Positions 7,696 through 15,055 of a stretch of DNA of 61,021 nucleotides are shown piece after piece. The notes under the pieces are model-generated. The model did not search any database and was not told the DNA's origin. It was given only the letters and a program-made list of their open reading frames with translations. The stretch lies in IMG/VR virus record IMGVR_UViG_3300009164_002749, positions 1-61,021 of that record; one strand, given 5' to 3'. This DNA is from a virus. A program made the translations under genes and the position numbers. Numbering within the stretch: the stretch's first letter is position 1; every line of letters begins with the position of its first letter.

Positions 7696-8051
7696 TGTTG
7701 ACTATCGCCTTTCATAACACGGTAATTGTCCTCTACACTATCGGGCGTACTAACTTCGATTAGTGTGCCTTCTTCTAAGCAGATAACCTGATGTGGTAGC
7801 AATGGAGGATTATGCCAAGTATCATTTGGTCCTAGTATTGTTTCATATTGAGTTGCGTTAGCAGTATTAATACAAATGACTTTAAATTTTCCGCTTAATA
7901 CAAACCATGTTTCATCTTTTACTGAATGGAAGTGCATACTAAATTTTGCACCTGCATCAAATTTCAAAAGTTTTCCACAATACTTATCGTTGGTTGCAAA
8001 GATAAATTCATTACCCCAACCTTTTTCTACAAATCCGTTTAATCTTGTCAT
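7692..8051 (-). CDS. Cupin-domain protein, possibly sugar-related
   Basis: The 119-residue single-domain cupin has a perfect first cupin motif, GAKFSMHFHSVKDETWFVLSG (G-x5-HxH-x4-E-x6-G), giving a His-His-Glu metal site. A second motif follows around PPLLPHQV with the last His. The N-terminal KGWGNEFIF resembles the mannose-6-phosphate isomerase/GMP C-terminal cupin family (KPWG.E). Position directly before HldE-like genes suggests a sugar epimerase or isomerase role; this is inference. The start overlaps the upstream gene (ATGA). Confidence 0.75.
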   Translation of the reverse strand: MTRLNGFVEKGWGNEFIFATNDKYCGKLLKFDAGAKFSMHFHSVKDETWFVLSGKFKVICINTANATQYETILGPNDTWHNPPLLPHQVICLEEGTLIEVSTPDSVEDNYRVMKGDSQQ

Positions 8052-8425
8052 AGTTCTCCGCTTTCAGCCAGTTTTAACATTAGGCTATAATGTTCGTATG
8101 CTTTTTTAACAGCAGGGTATTTGTTTTTCAAATACTTCTCTTGTTCTTTTTGTTCCATGAGCATTTCAAACATTTGGTAATGTCCTTGTTTTTTCATATT
8201 ATTAAAAACTTGTGCTTCAAAATCTGCAATACGTTCTAATTCACTTTCAGCAATCTCTACAGTATACATGGGTTCCGAATCATATACAACCTCTGAAACT
8301 ACTGCATTAAAATCTATAGGATCTTTAAAGTAATTCATATTAACTTTATGATATCGATGTGCTCGTTTGTTAGTATCGAGAATGCGTATCTTATGTTCTT
8401 CGCAGAAGTGTCTTATATTTTCCAT
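8048..8425 (-). CDS. Conserved T4-like phage protein of unknown function
   Basis: I chose the ATG at 8425, 2 nt after the stop of the zinc-finger gene, because conserved-looking sequence starts at MENIRHF; a longer reading frame to 8506 would overlap that gene by 79 bp. The 125-residue protein has NKRAHRYHKVNMNYF near residue 20, then an acidic helix (ESELERIADFEAQVFNNM) and a C-terminal helix rich in Lys/Glu ending HYSLMLKLAESGEL. It is highly charged and probably all-helical. I recall similar proteins in aquatic T4-like phages, always unnamed. Confidence 0.6.
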   Translation of the reverse strand: MENIRHFCEEHKIRILDTNKRAHRYHKVNMNYFKDPIDFNAVVSEVVYDSEPMYTVEIAESELERIADFEAQVFNNMKKQGHYQMFEMLMEQKEQEKYLKNKYPAVKKAYEHYSLMLKLAESGEL

Positions 8426-8427
8426 AC

Positions 8428-9123
8428 TTATTTGATGCCTGCCTCTTGGCATATTTCTTTTACTAATGCTACATCCGCAGGAACTTCTTTGAACTTGCGT
8501 ATCCAATAAGGAACATCAATAGCTAAAGATATCATTTCTAATTGTTCGTCACTCATGTTACGTAGCATGGTCTGACCTGTACCGCTGTTTAGAATTACCC
8601 AAGCACTAATATGGCCGTTTCTAATATCGTGTACTGCTTTATTAAGACTGGCATAGGCAAAGTAATGTGAAAAATCTGCGTTATGTTCTTCACCCCATTC
8701 CATCATAGTTTTCAATGTACGTTGAACTGCGGATTCAACTGGTTCTGTTTTAAGAATATCATATAGATATTTTTCGTACAACTCATCTCTGCACCAGAAG
8801 TCTAATTTAACACCGCTCTTAATAACATAGTCAATGAACTTGTCAGGATACAGTGGACTAACATTATTAATAAAACTACCAAACTTTACAAAGGCATTGT
8901 AGTAACTGCTGTCGGCAAAGTTGTCATAGGTCTTAAGAACTTTGGCATTTTGCGTTAATTGCCAAAAGCGATTAAAGGCCATAAAGCCTGCTTGAACACG
9001 CTTCTCATCTTTTTGTAGAGCACGCCTTTTTCTTTCGCACATGTGGGATACCAGAGTTCTCTCTTGCATAAAACTCTTTTTACAATGCACACATTTATAA
9101 GGTTGTTCTACTAATGCTATCAT
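8428..9123 (-). CDS. Zinc-finger-bearing conserved phage protein
   Basis: The 231-residue protein starts with a classical-looking finger: YKCVHCKKSFMQERTLVSHMCERKRR (about 9-34), with CxxC, a 12-residue spacer, then His and Cys in place of the usual His pair. The rest is helical with the conserved-looking segments FVKFGSF, WCRDELYEKYL, HISAWVILNSGTGQ and YWIRKFKEVPADV. The finger suggests nucleic-acid or protein binding. I recall homologues in aquatic T4-like phages without an assigned function. It overlaps the next upstream gene by 4 bp. Confidence 0.6.
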   Translation of the reverse strand: MIALVEQPYKCVHCKKSFMQERTLVSHMCERKRRALQKDEKRVQAGFMAFNRFWQLTQNAKVLKTYDNFADSSYYNAFVKFGSFINNVSPLYPDKFIDYVIKSGVKLDFWCRDELYEKYLYDILKTEPVESAVQRTLKTMMEWGEEHNADFSHYFAYASLNKAVHDIRNGHISAWVILNSGTGQTMLRNMSDEQLEMISLAIDVPYWIRKFKEVPADVALVKEICQEAGIK

Positions 9124-9329
9124 TTAATTCCGAAATGTTCTTTAATCTTTTTCACGGGAATAATATCACCTTCTTCTCGATAGGGTCCATCATATGACCA
9201 TTTGTCAACAATAACAATACATTCCCGCACAATCAACTCGGCAAGTTCATCAGCTTTATCAACTGCAATCCACTTACCACTAATGTCAGTTCCTACTTGA
9301 TTAATTAATTGTCTAATATCGTTATTCAT
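9120..9329 (-). CDS. Small hypothetical protein
   Basis: The preferred ATG at 9329 gives a 69-residue protein (MNNDIRQLINQVG...) and overlaps the upstream stop by only 8 bp; a longer frame to 9368 would add 13 residues and overlap more. The product is acidic and helical with no motif I recognise. It sits in a run of overlapping minus-strand genes, so translation is probably coupled to the gene upstream. Confidence 0.5.
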   Translation of the reverse strand: MNNDIRQLINQVGTDISGKWIAVDKADELAELIVRECIVIVDKWSYDGPYREEGDIIPVKKIKEHFGIK

Positions 9330-9789
9330 ATTCTTTTCTTTGTTTTTTGTCAAAACCCATCTTATCAAACAGTTCTTTAATATCGTTTTTATCCATCATT
9401 TTAGCTAACATTTTAATCTCGGCCATCTTCATTGCTGGATAGAGGTCAACTAAAAGTTTTTCAATCTTGTTAGCTTTTTCTTTTTTACCTGAAGCAAGAT
9501 AAGGATGATAACAGTTAACACCCGTACCGGTTGCCGCAAAGAGTTTCCACAATAGTTCTTTATGATTCTTACTGAGATCCCAGTGATTTTTATTAACCAT
9601 TTCATTAGTCATCTCTAAGTACCATTCTTGGATATCTCGGTCAGGCATTTGCACACTGGCGGTATATCGCATTAGTATATAGGGACTAAATGCTTTGCGT
9701 TCATCGTCTGTTAGTTTTGCATAGAAGTCGTAGTTCTTTTGATCTACTGCCCTAAGTTCACGCTGAATATCAAGTTTTGCGGTTGCCAT
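9322..9789 (-). CDS. Helical protein, candidate clamp-loader small subunit (gp62-like)
   Basis: The ATG at 9789 (MATAKLDI) has GAGAAAAG at Shine-Dalgarno distance and is preferred over an in-frame GTG 18 bp upstream. The 155-residue protein is all-helical with FSPYILMRYTASV, an EMTNEMVNKNHWDL segment and a C-terminal Lys-rich tail. The order (conserved R/S helix, an N/W segment, a Lys-rich stretch, an acidic C-terminal helix) is reminiscent of gp62-type clamp-loader small subunits in aquatic T4-like phages. Similarity by eye is weak, and no gp44 lies in the window to support it. Confidence 0.4.
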   Translation of the reverse strand: MATAKLDIQRELRAVDQKNYDFYAKLTDDERKAFSPYILMRYTASVQMPDRDIQEWYLEMTNEMVNKNHWDLSKNHKELLWKLFAATGTGVNCYHPYLASGKKEKANKIEKLLVDLYPAMKMAEIKMLAKMMDKNDIKELFDKMGFDKKQRKEYE

Positions 9790-10075
9790 ATCTTTTCTCG
9801 TAATCACTAGTAAGTTTGTATATTAGTATACATTGTTCTAAGGCTTTTTGCAAGGCAGGATTATCCTTTGCGGCACGACGAATATTTCCCCAAAGTTTAC
9901 CTTCCATTATATGCTCGTGCATTGGGCGTCCGTCGTCGGTCCTCGGATCCAACTTACCTTCGTATTGATAACCGATTAATTTTCTCGATTGGATAGGTGA
10001 TCCAACTTCGCGGGCGTACACTTCTTCGCCGTTACGCTCGTAAATTAAACCTGCTCCTGGTGTAAGGTTTCCCAT
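9770..10075 (-). CDS. Conserved phage protein of unknown function
   Basis: The 101-residue protein has the recognisable features MGNLTPGAGLIYERNGEEVYARE, then DPRTDDGRPMHEHIMEGKLW (about 43-62) and an IRRAAKDNPALQKAL helix. Such proteins are common in aquatic T4-like phages and remain unnamed. It begins 3 bp after the stop of the upstream gene, with GGTAAT as the only possible ribosome-binding site, and its end overlaps the next gene by 20 bp. Confidence 0.55.
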   Translation of the reverse strand: MGNLTPGAGLIYERNGEEVYAREVGSPIQSRKLIGYQYEGKLDPRTDDGRPMHEHIMEGKLWGNIRRAAKDNPALQKALEQCILIYKLTSDYEKRYGNRKT

Positions 10076-10078
10076 ATA

Positions 10079-10582
10079 TTACCAGCATCTAGTATAATCA
10101 ACTAATTCACTTTGTCTACTAACTTCTTTGACAAAGTATGCACAGGTCGGTTTAGGCCCTGTATGTAATGGAGTACATAATAATTGTCCAGGTCTCATTT
10201 TAGGAAAGTACCATTTAACATCTTGATAGATATCAATAATATCAATCTCTAAAAATTCTGGTCTAAAACTGCTTAGAGGGTTAAAACAAAATGTTTTAAA
10301 TCCGCGATCATTTAAACTTGTTAATGGAAGTATTTCCATATCAGGGCCTTCTGGATCACCGACAATAGTACACCAATCTAATGGCATTACTAATTCGTGT
10401 TTGCCAATTTTCAGTGCGGCTGCTGGTCCAGTAAAACTTTCTAAAAATATTAGTGGAACAAAGAAATAATCCGGGTTAGAACTATCACTGTTATCTAGTA
10501 CAGAAAATCTTAGATCATCATCTATCTCTTCTGGTAGGTCGTTGAGATAAAATACTTTATCCTCTAGTGTTAAAATTTGCAT
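10079..10582 (-). CDS. Conserved phage protein next to uvsW
   Basis: The 167-residue protein contains the distinctive blocks GKHELVMPLDWCTIVGD, EILPLTSLNDRGFKTFCFNP and KMRPGQLLCTPL, then CAYFVKEVSRQSE near the C-terminus. I recall a family with these blocks in aquatic T4-like phages; none has a known role. No nucleotide-binding or metal motif is evident. Its ATG overlaps the stop of uvsW, so it is cotranslated with that helicase gene. Confidence 0.55.
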   Translation of the reverse strand: MQILTLEDKVFYLNDLPEEIDDDLRFSVLDNSDSSNPDYFFVPLIFLESFTGPAAALKIGKHELVMPLDWCTIVGDPEGPDMEILPLTSLNDRGFKTFCFNPLSSFRPEFLEIDIIDIYQDVKWYFPKMRPGQLLCTPLHTGPKPTCAYFVKEVSRQSELVDYTRCW

Positions 10583-12084
10583 TATTGATATTTTACCTTT
10601 TCGATTGTAAAGGGGTACTTAGCCTCTTTATAAAATTTCTTACGCTCTGTTAAATGACGTTTTGCGTATTTTGTACTTGCTGTGAAGTCCCATATCTGTA
10701 CGAAGTCCTTGTCGTCTGCTTTTCGAATACCTCGGCCAATCGACTGTATAACTCGTACAAAGCTCTTTCCGGGTTCCAAAAGAACCAGATTAAAAATCCT
10801 AGGGATATTAATACCCACAGCGGCCACACCGTAAGTCGCCACAATAATCTTGTTATCAGCCGTTTTAATTTCATCGTATTCTTCTTTTCTATCTTTAGTT
10901 TTTACTTTTCCAGAAATGAATACGCAGTCTGTTAAATTCTTTGTTAAGAATTCGCCACTTTCAATTCTGTCTACTAACACTAGTGTATTGCCCGAATCAG
11001 CAATACCATTAATTAATGAAGCAATATAAGTCATCCTATCTTCATTGGTAACAAGGAACTTTAATTCTTCAGCATAGCCGCCGAACTCTTTCCATTCAGC
11101 AGTTTGGATAACATTAACATGACAACCACTTAATACGCCTGCTTCTTGTAATTCGTGTGCCTTAACACGATGAACAACTTCTCCTAGGCTAGCACGAATA
11201 CTTTGAAATTCGTGGTCTGCTTTTGGCACAGTTCCTGTTAATCCCCAACGAATAGGTGCGTTAGCTAGGTTACGGGTTAATAAAGTTTTTAGTACGTCGG
11301 CTTTGGCCATATGCACCTCGTCAACCATGACACAGCTAACGCCGTCTAACAATTCTGTTAATCGGGCTAACTGTGTGCCGCCGTCAAATTCCTTGGAACC
11401 TTTGTCTAAAATATTCAAACTTTGCCAGGTGCAAATAGTATGTGTTTTATCTAGATTTTTTCTGTCTCCGTAGTACACACCGACATCTAATCCACAGTTA
11501 ACAAAGTCTTCTTCTGTTTGTTCGACAAGTGATTTGTTGGGAACAATGGTTACTGTACGACCGTATTTTTCACAGATTTTTGCCAGTGTTGCAGTGGTAA
11601 TAGTCTTACCGAATCCTGTGGCAATTTCTTGAATGCACTGAGGATTCTCAAGAAATTTATTGATAACTTCTACCTGGTCATCGCGTAATCTGATTTTTTC
11701 TCCAGCAAATCGATGTCCAACTGGCCATGTTTGATCACCCCAAAAATCCTCAAAAATTTCAGGAAAATCTAAGGCCACAGACTGTCTATGATCTTCTACC
11801 TCAATGTAATAATTTTTACTCTCAAGATATTCTAGTACCTGTGGCAGCATTGACAGATAGGTTGTTCCGCCAAGACCAAAAAAACTTATAGTACCGTCCC
11901 ATCTACCTAATTTATAGGCTGGTCGATACCGTGCTGTAGGGTCCTCGTATTTGAATTTTTTGACCAATGCCTTACGGGCATCAAGATCTAAATTTTCAAT
12001 CTTAATGTTAACTTCGTCTTTGATTATAATTTTACACGATGACAAAATTAAATTCCCGCTGTAATGTTTTTTCTGAATATACAA
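10582..12084 (-). CDS. uvsW: UvsW-like DNA helicase
   Basis: The 500-residue protein is an SF2 helicase like T4 UvsW, which remodels stalled forks and dissolves R-loops and branched recombination intermediates. Residues 30-75 match the UvsW N-terminal domain (RYRPAYKLGRWDGTI). Walker A is ATGFGKT (155-161), the DEAD-box variant is DEVH (255-258), and motif VI is QSIGRGIRK near residue 450. The start appears to be TTG at 12084. An in-frame ATG four codons earlier is followed by a stop, and the next internal ATG would delete the N-terminal domain. It overlaps the upstream gene by 53 bp. Confidence 0.9.
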   Translation of the reverse strand: MYIQKKHYSGNLILSSCKIIIKDEVNIKIENLDLDARKALVKKFKYEDPTARYRPAYKLGRWDGTISFFGLGGTTYLSMLPQVLEYLESKNYYIEVEDHRQSVALDFPEIFEDFWGDQTWPVGHRFAGEKIRLRDDQVEVINKFLENPQCIQEIATGFGKTITTATLAKICEKYGRTVTIVPNKSLVEQTEEDFVNCGLDVGVYYGDRKNLDKTHTICTWQSLNILDKGSKEFDGGTQLARLTELLDGVSCVMVDEVHMAKADVLKTLLTRNLANAPIRWGLTGTVPKADHEFQSIRASLGEVVHRVKAHELQEAGVLSGCHVNVIQTAEWKEFGGYAEELKFLVTNEDRMTYIASLINGIADSGNTLVLVDRIESGEFLTKNLTDCVFISGKVKTKDRKEEYDEIKTADNKIIVATYGVAAVGINIPRIFNLVLLEPGKSFVRVIQSIGRGIRKADDKDFVQIWDFTASTKYAKRHLTERKKFYKEAKYPFTIEKVKYQ

Positions 12085-13216
12085 TTAAATTTTCATGATT
12101 TTGCATGAAATCTCTAATTGAGTAATGTGGTGCTTCGAACCCCATATTAATTATGGAATGAAATCTTATATTAGATTTTAGCACAGGCTTAGGCATTTTG
12201 CTACTGATAAAGACAATCTTAGTGTTTTCTCCTAGTGGAGAATTTAGATCATTTTCTTTGACAAAATTATTGAAATTTCGGTCAATTTCGGCACCTAGCC
12301 TAAACATCACAGACATGTCATAATTTTCAATACCTAGTGATTTCAAAAAATTATAGGCAACTCGAAGTTTTGCTAATTCATTGCCTCCCGGAATAACAAA
12401 CAGAGTAGGGCCTAGATATTTTATAAAGGTAGAGAGGCAAGAAATTGGATCTTTTTCACTGTTAATGTGAAATTGTACTCCGGGATCCGAATCTAGAAAA
12501 CTTTTAACAATTGGATCAATACCTAAACTGTCAAACTGATCAAAAATTTCATTTGACCATGTAGTGACGCCTTTTTGTCGTGCTTCAAACAAAGCCTGTA
12601 TGGTGTCTGTGGCCTCTAATTTTGGCAAATTTCTGGTAATATTCTTAAAAACTGGTCTACCGTTTTCAATAGCCAACATGGGTATAAATTCTTCCATGTG
12701 TTCTTTGATAGAGGTTACCTGTTCGAGGTAATTTTGAAATATTTCGTCAAGTTCAAATTGCTCGCTGGAAAATAATCCCGATAAAACTTGTATGGAATTT
12801 TCAGTTAATGCGAAAATCCATGCTTTTTCTTCAGGTGACCATTGTGCATACTCTAATTGATCTCTATTTTTTCTAATTATGTTAACATAGGTTTCATTGT
12901 ACGGAAATTCTACCTTAATAATTTTTCCAAACTGAGGATGTTCATGTACACTAATTTTTTTAGTGTTATTAATTTGTCTAAATGGCAATCTATAGGTGGG
13001 ATTTTTCAGAAAGATTTGAATATCCTTGCCTAATGCCGTAGTGAGTTGTACTGAGTATGTTTTTATGATCCGTAGTGCTACGTTACCTTGTTTTTCGGTG
13101 AAGCCGAGACCTCGACCAATTTGGTCTGTAAAACTATAGACAAGTTTTTCGTCCCATTGATTAGGTTTTACTGCACCAGTAAGGGCTATTGCAATGATTA
13201 AATCTTCTACGTTCAT
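12032..13216 (-). CDS. HARP-domain-like protein, possible degenerate helicase partner of UvsW
   Basis: The 394-residue protein contains a segment at about 97-148 (GKIIKVEFPYNETYVNIIR, then WSPEEKAWIFAL) with the spacing and W/K/W residues of the HARP domain of SMARCAL1, which binds forked DNA. The C-terminal half alternates hydrophobic strands and helices (TLFVIPGGNEL, TKIVFISSKMPKP, HSIINMGFE, ENLIVYSE) like a RecA-type fold, but I find no Walker A or DEAD box, so it may be an inactive helicase. It lies between UvsY and UvsW and overlaps uvsW by 53 bp, which fits a role in fork or recombination processing. The function is inferred. Confidence 0.5.
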   Translation of the reverse strand: MNVEDLIIAIALTGAVKPNQWDEKLVYSFTDQIGRGLGFTEKQGNVALRIIKTYSVQLTTALGKDIQIFLKNPTYRLPFRQINNTKKISVHEHPQFGKIIKVEFPYNETYVNIIRKNRDQLEYAQWSPEEKAWIFALTENSIQVLSGLFSSEQFELDEIFQNYLEQVTSIKEHMEEFIPMLAIENGRPVFKNITRNLPKLEATDTIQALFEARQKGVTTWSNEIFDQFDSLGIDPIVKSFLDSDPGVQFHINSEKDPISCLSTFIKYLGPTLFVIPGGNELAKLRVAYNFLKSLGIENYDMSVMFRLGAEIDRNFNNFVKENDLNSPLGENTKIVFISSKMPKPVLKSNIRFHSIINMGFEAPHYSIRDFMQNHENLIVYSEKTLQREFNFVIV

Positions 13217-13266
13217 AATCTAGTATAACATAAAATAAGTAAGAACACAAGTCCTTACCTATTAAA

Positions 13267-13722
13267 TTATAAAGTGATATCTTCAAGACCGGCTGCACGG
13301 AGTTTGATAATATTGCTTAGTTGCCACTGTTTAATGTCTAGACCTTTGATAATACCCAGCCATTGATTTCGGAGCATGGCAAATTCATTGATAATTTTTT
13401 CCATATCAACAACATCTGCTTCTCCTTCAACGTACTTTTCACAATCTCTGCTACTTAGGGCACGTTGATAGTTTTCTAAATATTTCTTAAAGGCTTTTGA
13501 ACGAATACGCCTAAGCTCAATGTTGAGATATTCTAGAATAGCTTCAATCTCTTGTAATTGATTAAATCGTTGTTCAACAATACCTGGCAAAGAAGCAGAG
13601 GCCCGTTCCACGTTACCATGAATCTTAACCTCTTTTCTTGCTTCTTCGATTTCGTTGTAGAAGTGATCTAAACAACTTGGGAGATGCGCTATGTCTTTAC
13701 TGACTTTAGCGTACCAGGACAT
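13267..13722 (-). CDS. uvsY: UvsY-like recombination mediator
   Basis: The 151-residue, all-helical, charged protein matches UvsY in size (137 in T4), helical pattern and gene neighbourhood. UvsY loads UvsX on gp32-coated single-stranded DNA. Recognisable parts are a central basic helix (IELRRIRSKAFKKYLENY), the VDMEKIINEFAMLRNQWLGII stretch and the C-terminal WQLSNIIKLRAAGLEDI, comparable to the T4 IKHIQDMRAFEAGK end. Its ATG lies 2 bp after the stop of the small acidic gene, in one transcript with uvsX. Confidence 0.8.
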   Translation of the reverse strand: MSWYAKVSKDIAHLPSCLDHFYNEIEEARKEVKIHGNVERASASLPGIVEQRFNQLQEIEAILEYLNIELRRIRSKAFKKYLENYQRALSSRDCEKYVEGEADVVDMEKIINEFAMLRNQWLGIIKGLDIKQWQLSNIIKLRAAGLEDITL

Positions 13723-13724
13723 AA

Positions 13725-13976
13725 TTAGTCCTCGTCTTCACCGTAGTCGTAATCTTCTTCGTCGATGTCATCATCTTCGTCTTTGTTTTCGTCAATGACT
13801 AATTGGATTGCATCATCTAAATGGGTATCGTAACCCATTAATCCTTCAAGTACCGATAACTCAACATCTTTGCCGATAAGGAAATCAACATAGTGATTGG
13901 CTGCGGTTTCTTTGTTTTTATCAGATACATATTCTCGAAATGTATCCCATACTTCAATGATTAGATCTTCTTCCAT
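13725..13976 (-). CDS. Small acidic protein between uvsX and uvsY
   Basis: The 83-residue protein has a helical N-terminal 60 residues and a strongly acidic tail (about 20 Asp/Glu from residue 64, ending YDYGEDED). No motif identifies it. Its ATG overlaps the uvsX stop (TAATG) and it sits between the recombinase and its mediator, so it may modulate that complex, perhaps as a DNA mimic or binding partner. This is inferred from position and charge only. Confidence 0.55.
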   Translation of the reverse strand: MEEDLIIEVWDTFREYVSDKNKETAANHYVDFLIGKDVELSVLEGLMGYDTHLDDAIQLVIDENKDEDDDIDEEDYDYGEDED

Positions 13977-15043
13977 TATGCTTCCTCGCTGTCTTCTGTT
14001 ACTACTGTAGTTTCAGTTTTCATACCATTCTTGGAAATATCTTCCATAATGATAGACAACCCTTCTTTTTCATTGCGATCCCATGCTTTGCGGAATTGTT
14101 TGATTACTTCGCCTTCAGCTGTTGTGTAAACAAGACTATTGCCTTCTTTTTTCAACATACCTTTGGCTTCAAACAAATCAACTAACCCACTATGAGGACT
14201 CATACCTGTTGTATATGGAATTTCAACTTGTACACTCTCAAATGGCTTTGCATAACGAGTTTTCATAATCTTACAAGCAGAACGAATACCGTTAACTGTT
14301 GTAGTTTTGTTACCATCTGCATCTGTTTTTAATTTTAACTTACGCATAGCAACAACAATAGATGACGCATAAATGAAGCCTTGGCCGCCACTAATTTTGT
14401 CATCTGGATCAAACATATCTTGGCTAGCGTATGTGTGATTTGTACAAACCATACCTACATTCCATGAACCAAACATGTTAACACAGTTACGAACAAGACT
14501 TGTAAGTGCTTTAGGTTTACGACCCATATCACCCTTCATCTCACCTGCTTCAAACTGATTAACGTCTGTAGGTGTTAACAACATACCCAACGAATCGATT
14601 ACAAATAACACCTTTGGTCGTTCACCGTCGGGCATAACTTTATATTCTTTCATGAATTCTGAGATAGTTTTAGCTACATCATCAATCATAGCCATGTTAA
14701 GTTTTAAAAGTTTATCATCGCTGGTATTAACACCTAGATCTTTTAACCATTTTTCATCGAGGGCGTTTTCACTATCAACTAAGATAACAAAGATGCCTTG
14801 TTCCTGTGCTGCCTTAACAATGTTTCCGGAGCAGATATAAGATTTACCTGCGCCAGATTCACCAGCAAATACAGTTACCTTACCAAGCGGAACTCCTTTG
14901 TAGAAGTCGCCGCTGATAAGATAGTTCAAAGCAAAGTTACCTGTTGATATCCAGTCTGTAGGATCATTAAATCCAATTCCTAAGCCGTCGATAGACTTAG
15001 TGATAGATTTACGAAACTTTGAAATATCAAAGGCTTTTCCCAT
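13976..15043 (-). CDS. uvsX: UvsX recombinase (RecA/Rad51 family)
   Basis: The 355-residue protein is the T4-type RecA homologue that catalyses strand exchange and drives recombination-dependent replication. Walker A is GESGAGKS (61-68), Walker B is VLFVIDSLG (about 145-153), and an SGGQGFIYASSIVV segment corresponds to the L2-side region. T4 UvsX is 391 residues; the C-terminal tail is acidic as expected. A good TAGGAGATA Shine-Dalgarno site lies before the ATG, 12 bp after the gp32 stop. It is cotranscribed with gene 32 and followed by the acidic gene and uvsY. Confidence 0.93.
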   Translation of the reverse strand: MGKAFDISKFRKSITKSIDGLGIGFNDPTDWISTGNFALNYLISGDFYKGVPLGKVTVFAGESGAGKSYICSGNIVKAAQEQGIFVILVDSENALDEKWLKDLGVNTSDDKLLKLNMAMIDDVAKTISEFMKEYKVMPDGERPKVLFVIDSLGMLLTPTDVNQFEAGEMKGDMGRKPKALTSLVRNCVNMFGSWNVGMVCTNHTYASQDMFDPDDKISGGQGFIYASSIVVAMRKLKLKTDADGNKTTTVNGIRSACKIMKTRYAKPFESVQVEIPYTTGMSPHSGLVDLFEAKGMLKKEGNSLVYTTAEGEVIKQFRKAWDRNEKEGLSIIMEDISKNGMKTETTVVTEDSEEA

Positions 15044-15055
15044 GTTTATCTCCTA

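Noticed and set aside
10650-10935. Two short frames inside uvsW (one per strand), one with a hydrophobic stretch
   Set aside because: Both lie wholly within the strongly supported helicase C-terminal domain and lack a start signal.
13217-13266. TATACT five bases before the HARP-like gene ATG as an early promoter
   Set aside because: The matching -35 region is only TTGTGT, and the gene lies in a compact operon, so the evidence is too weak to list.
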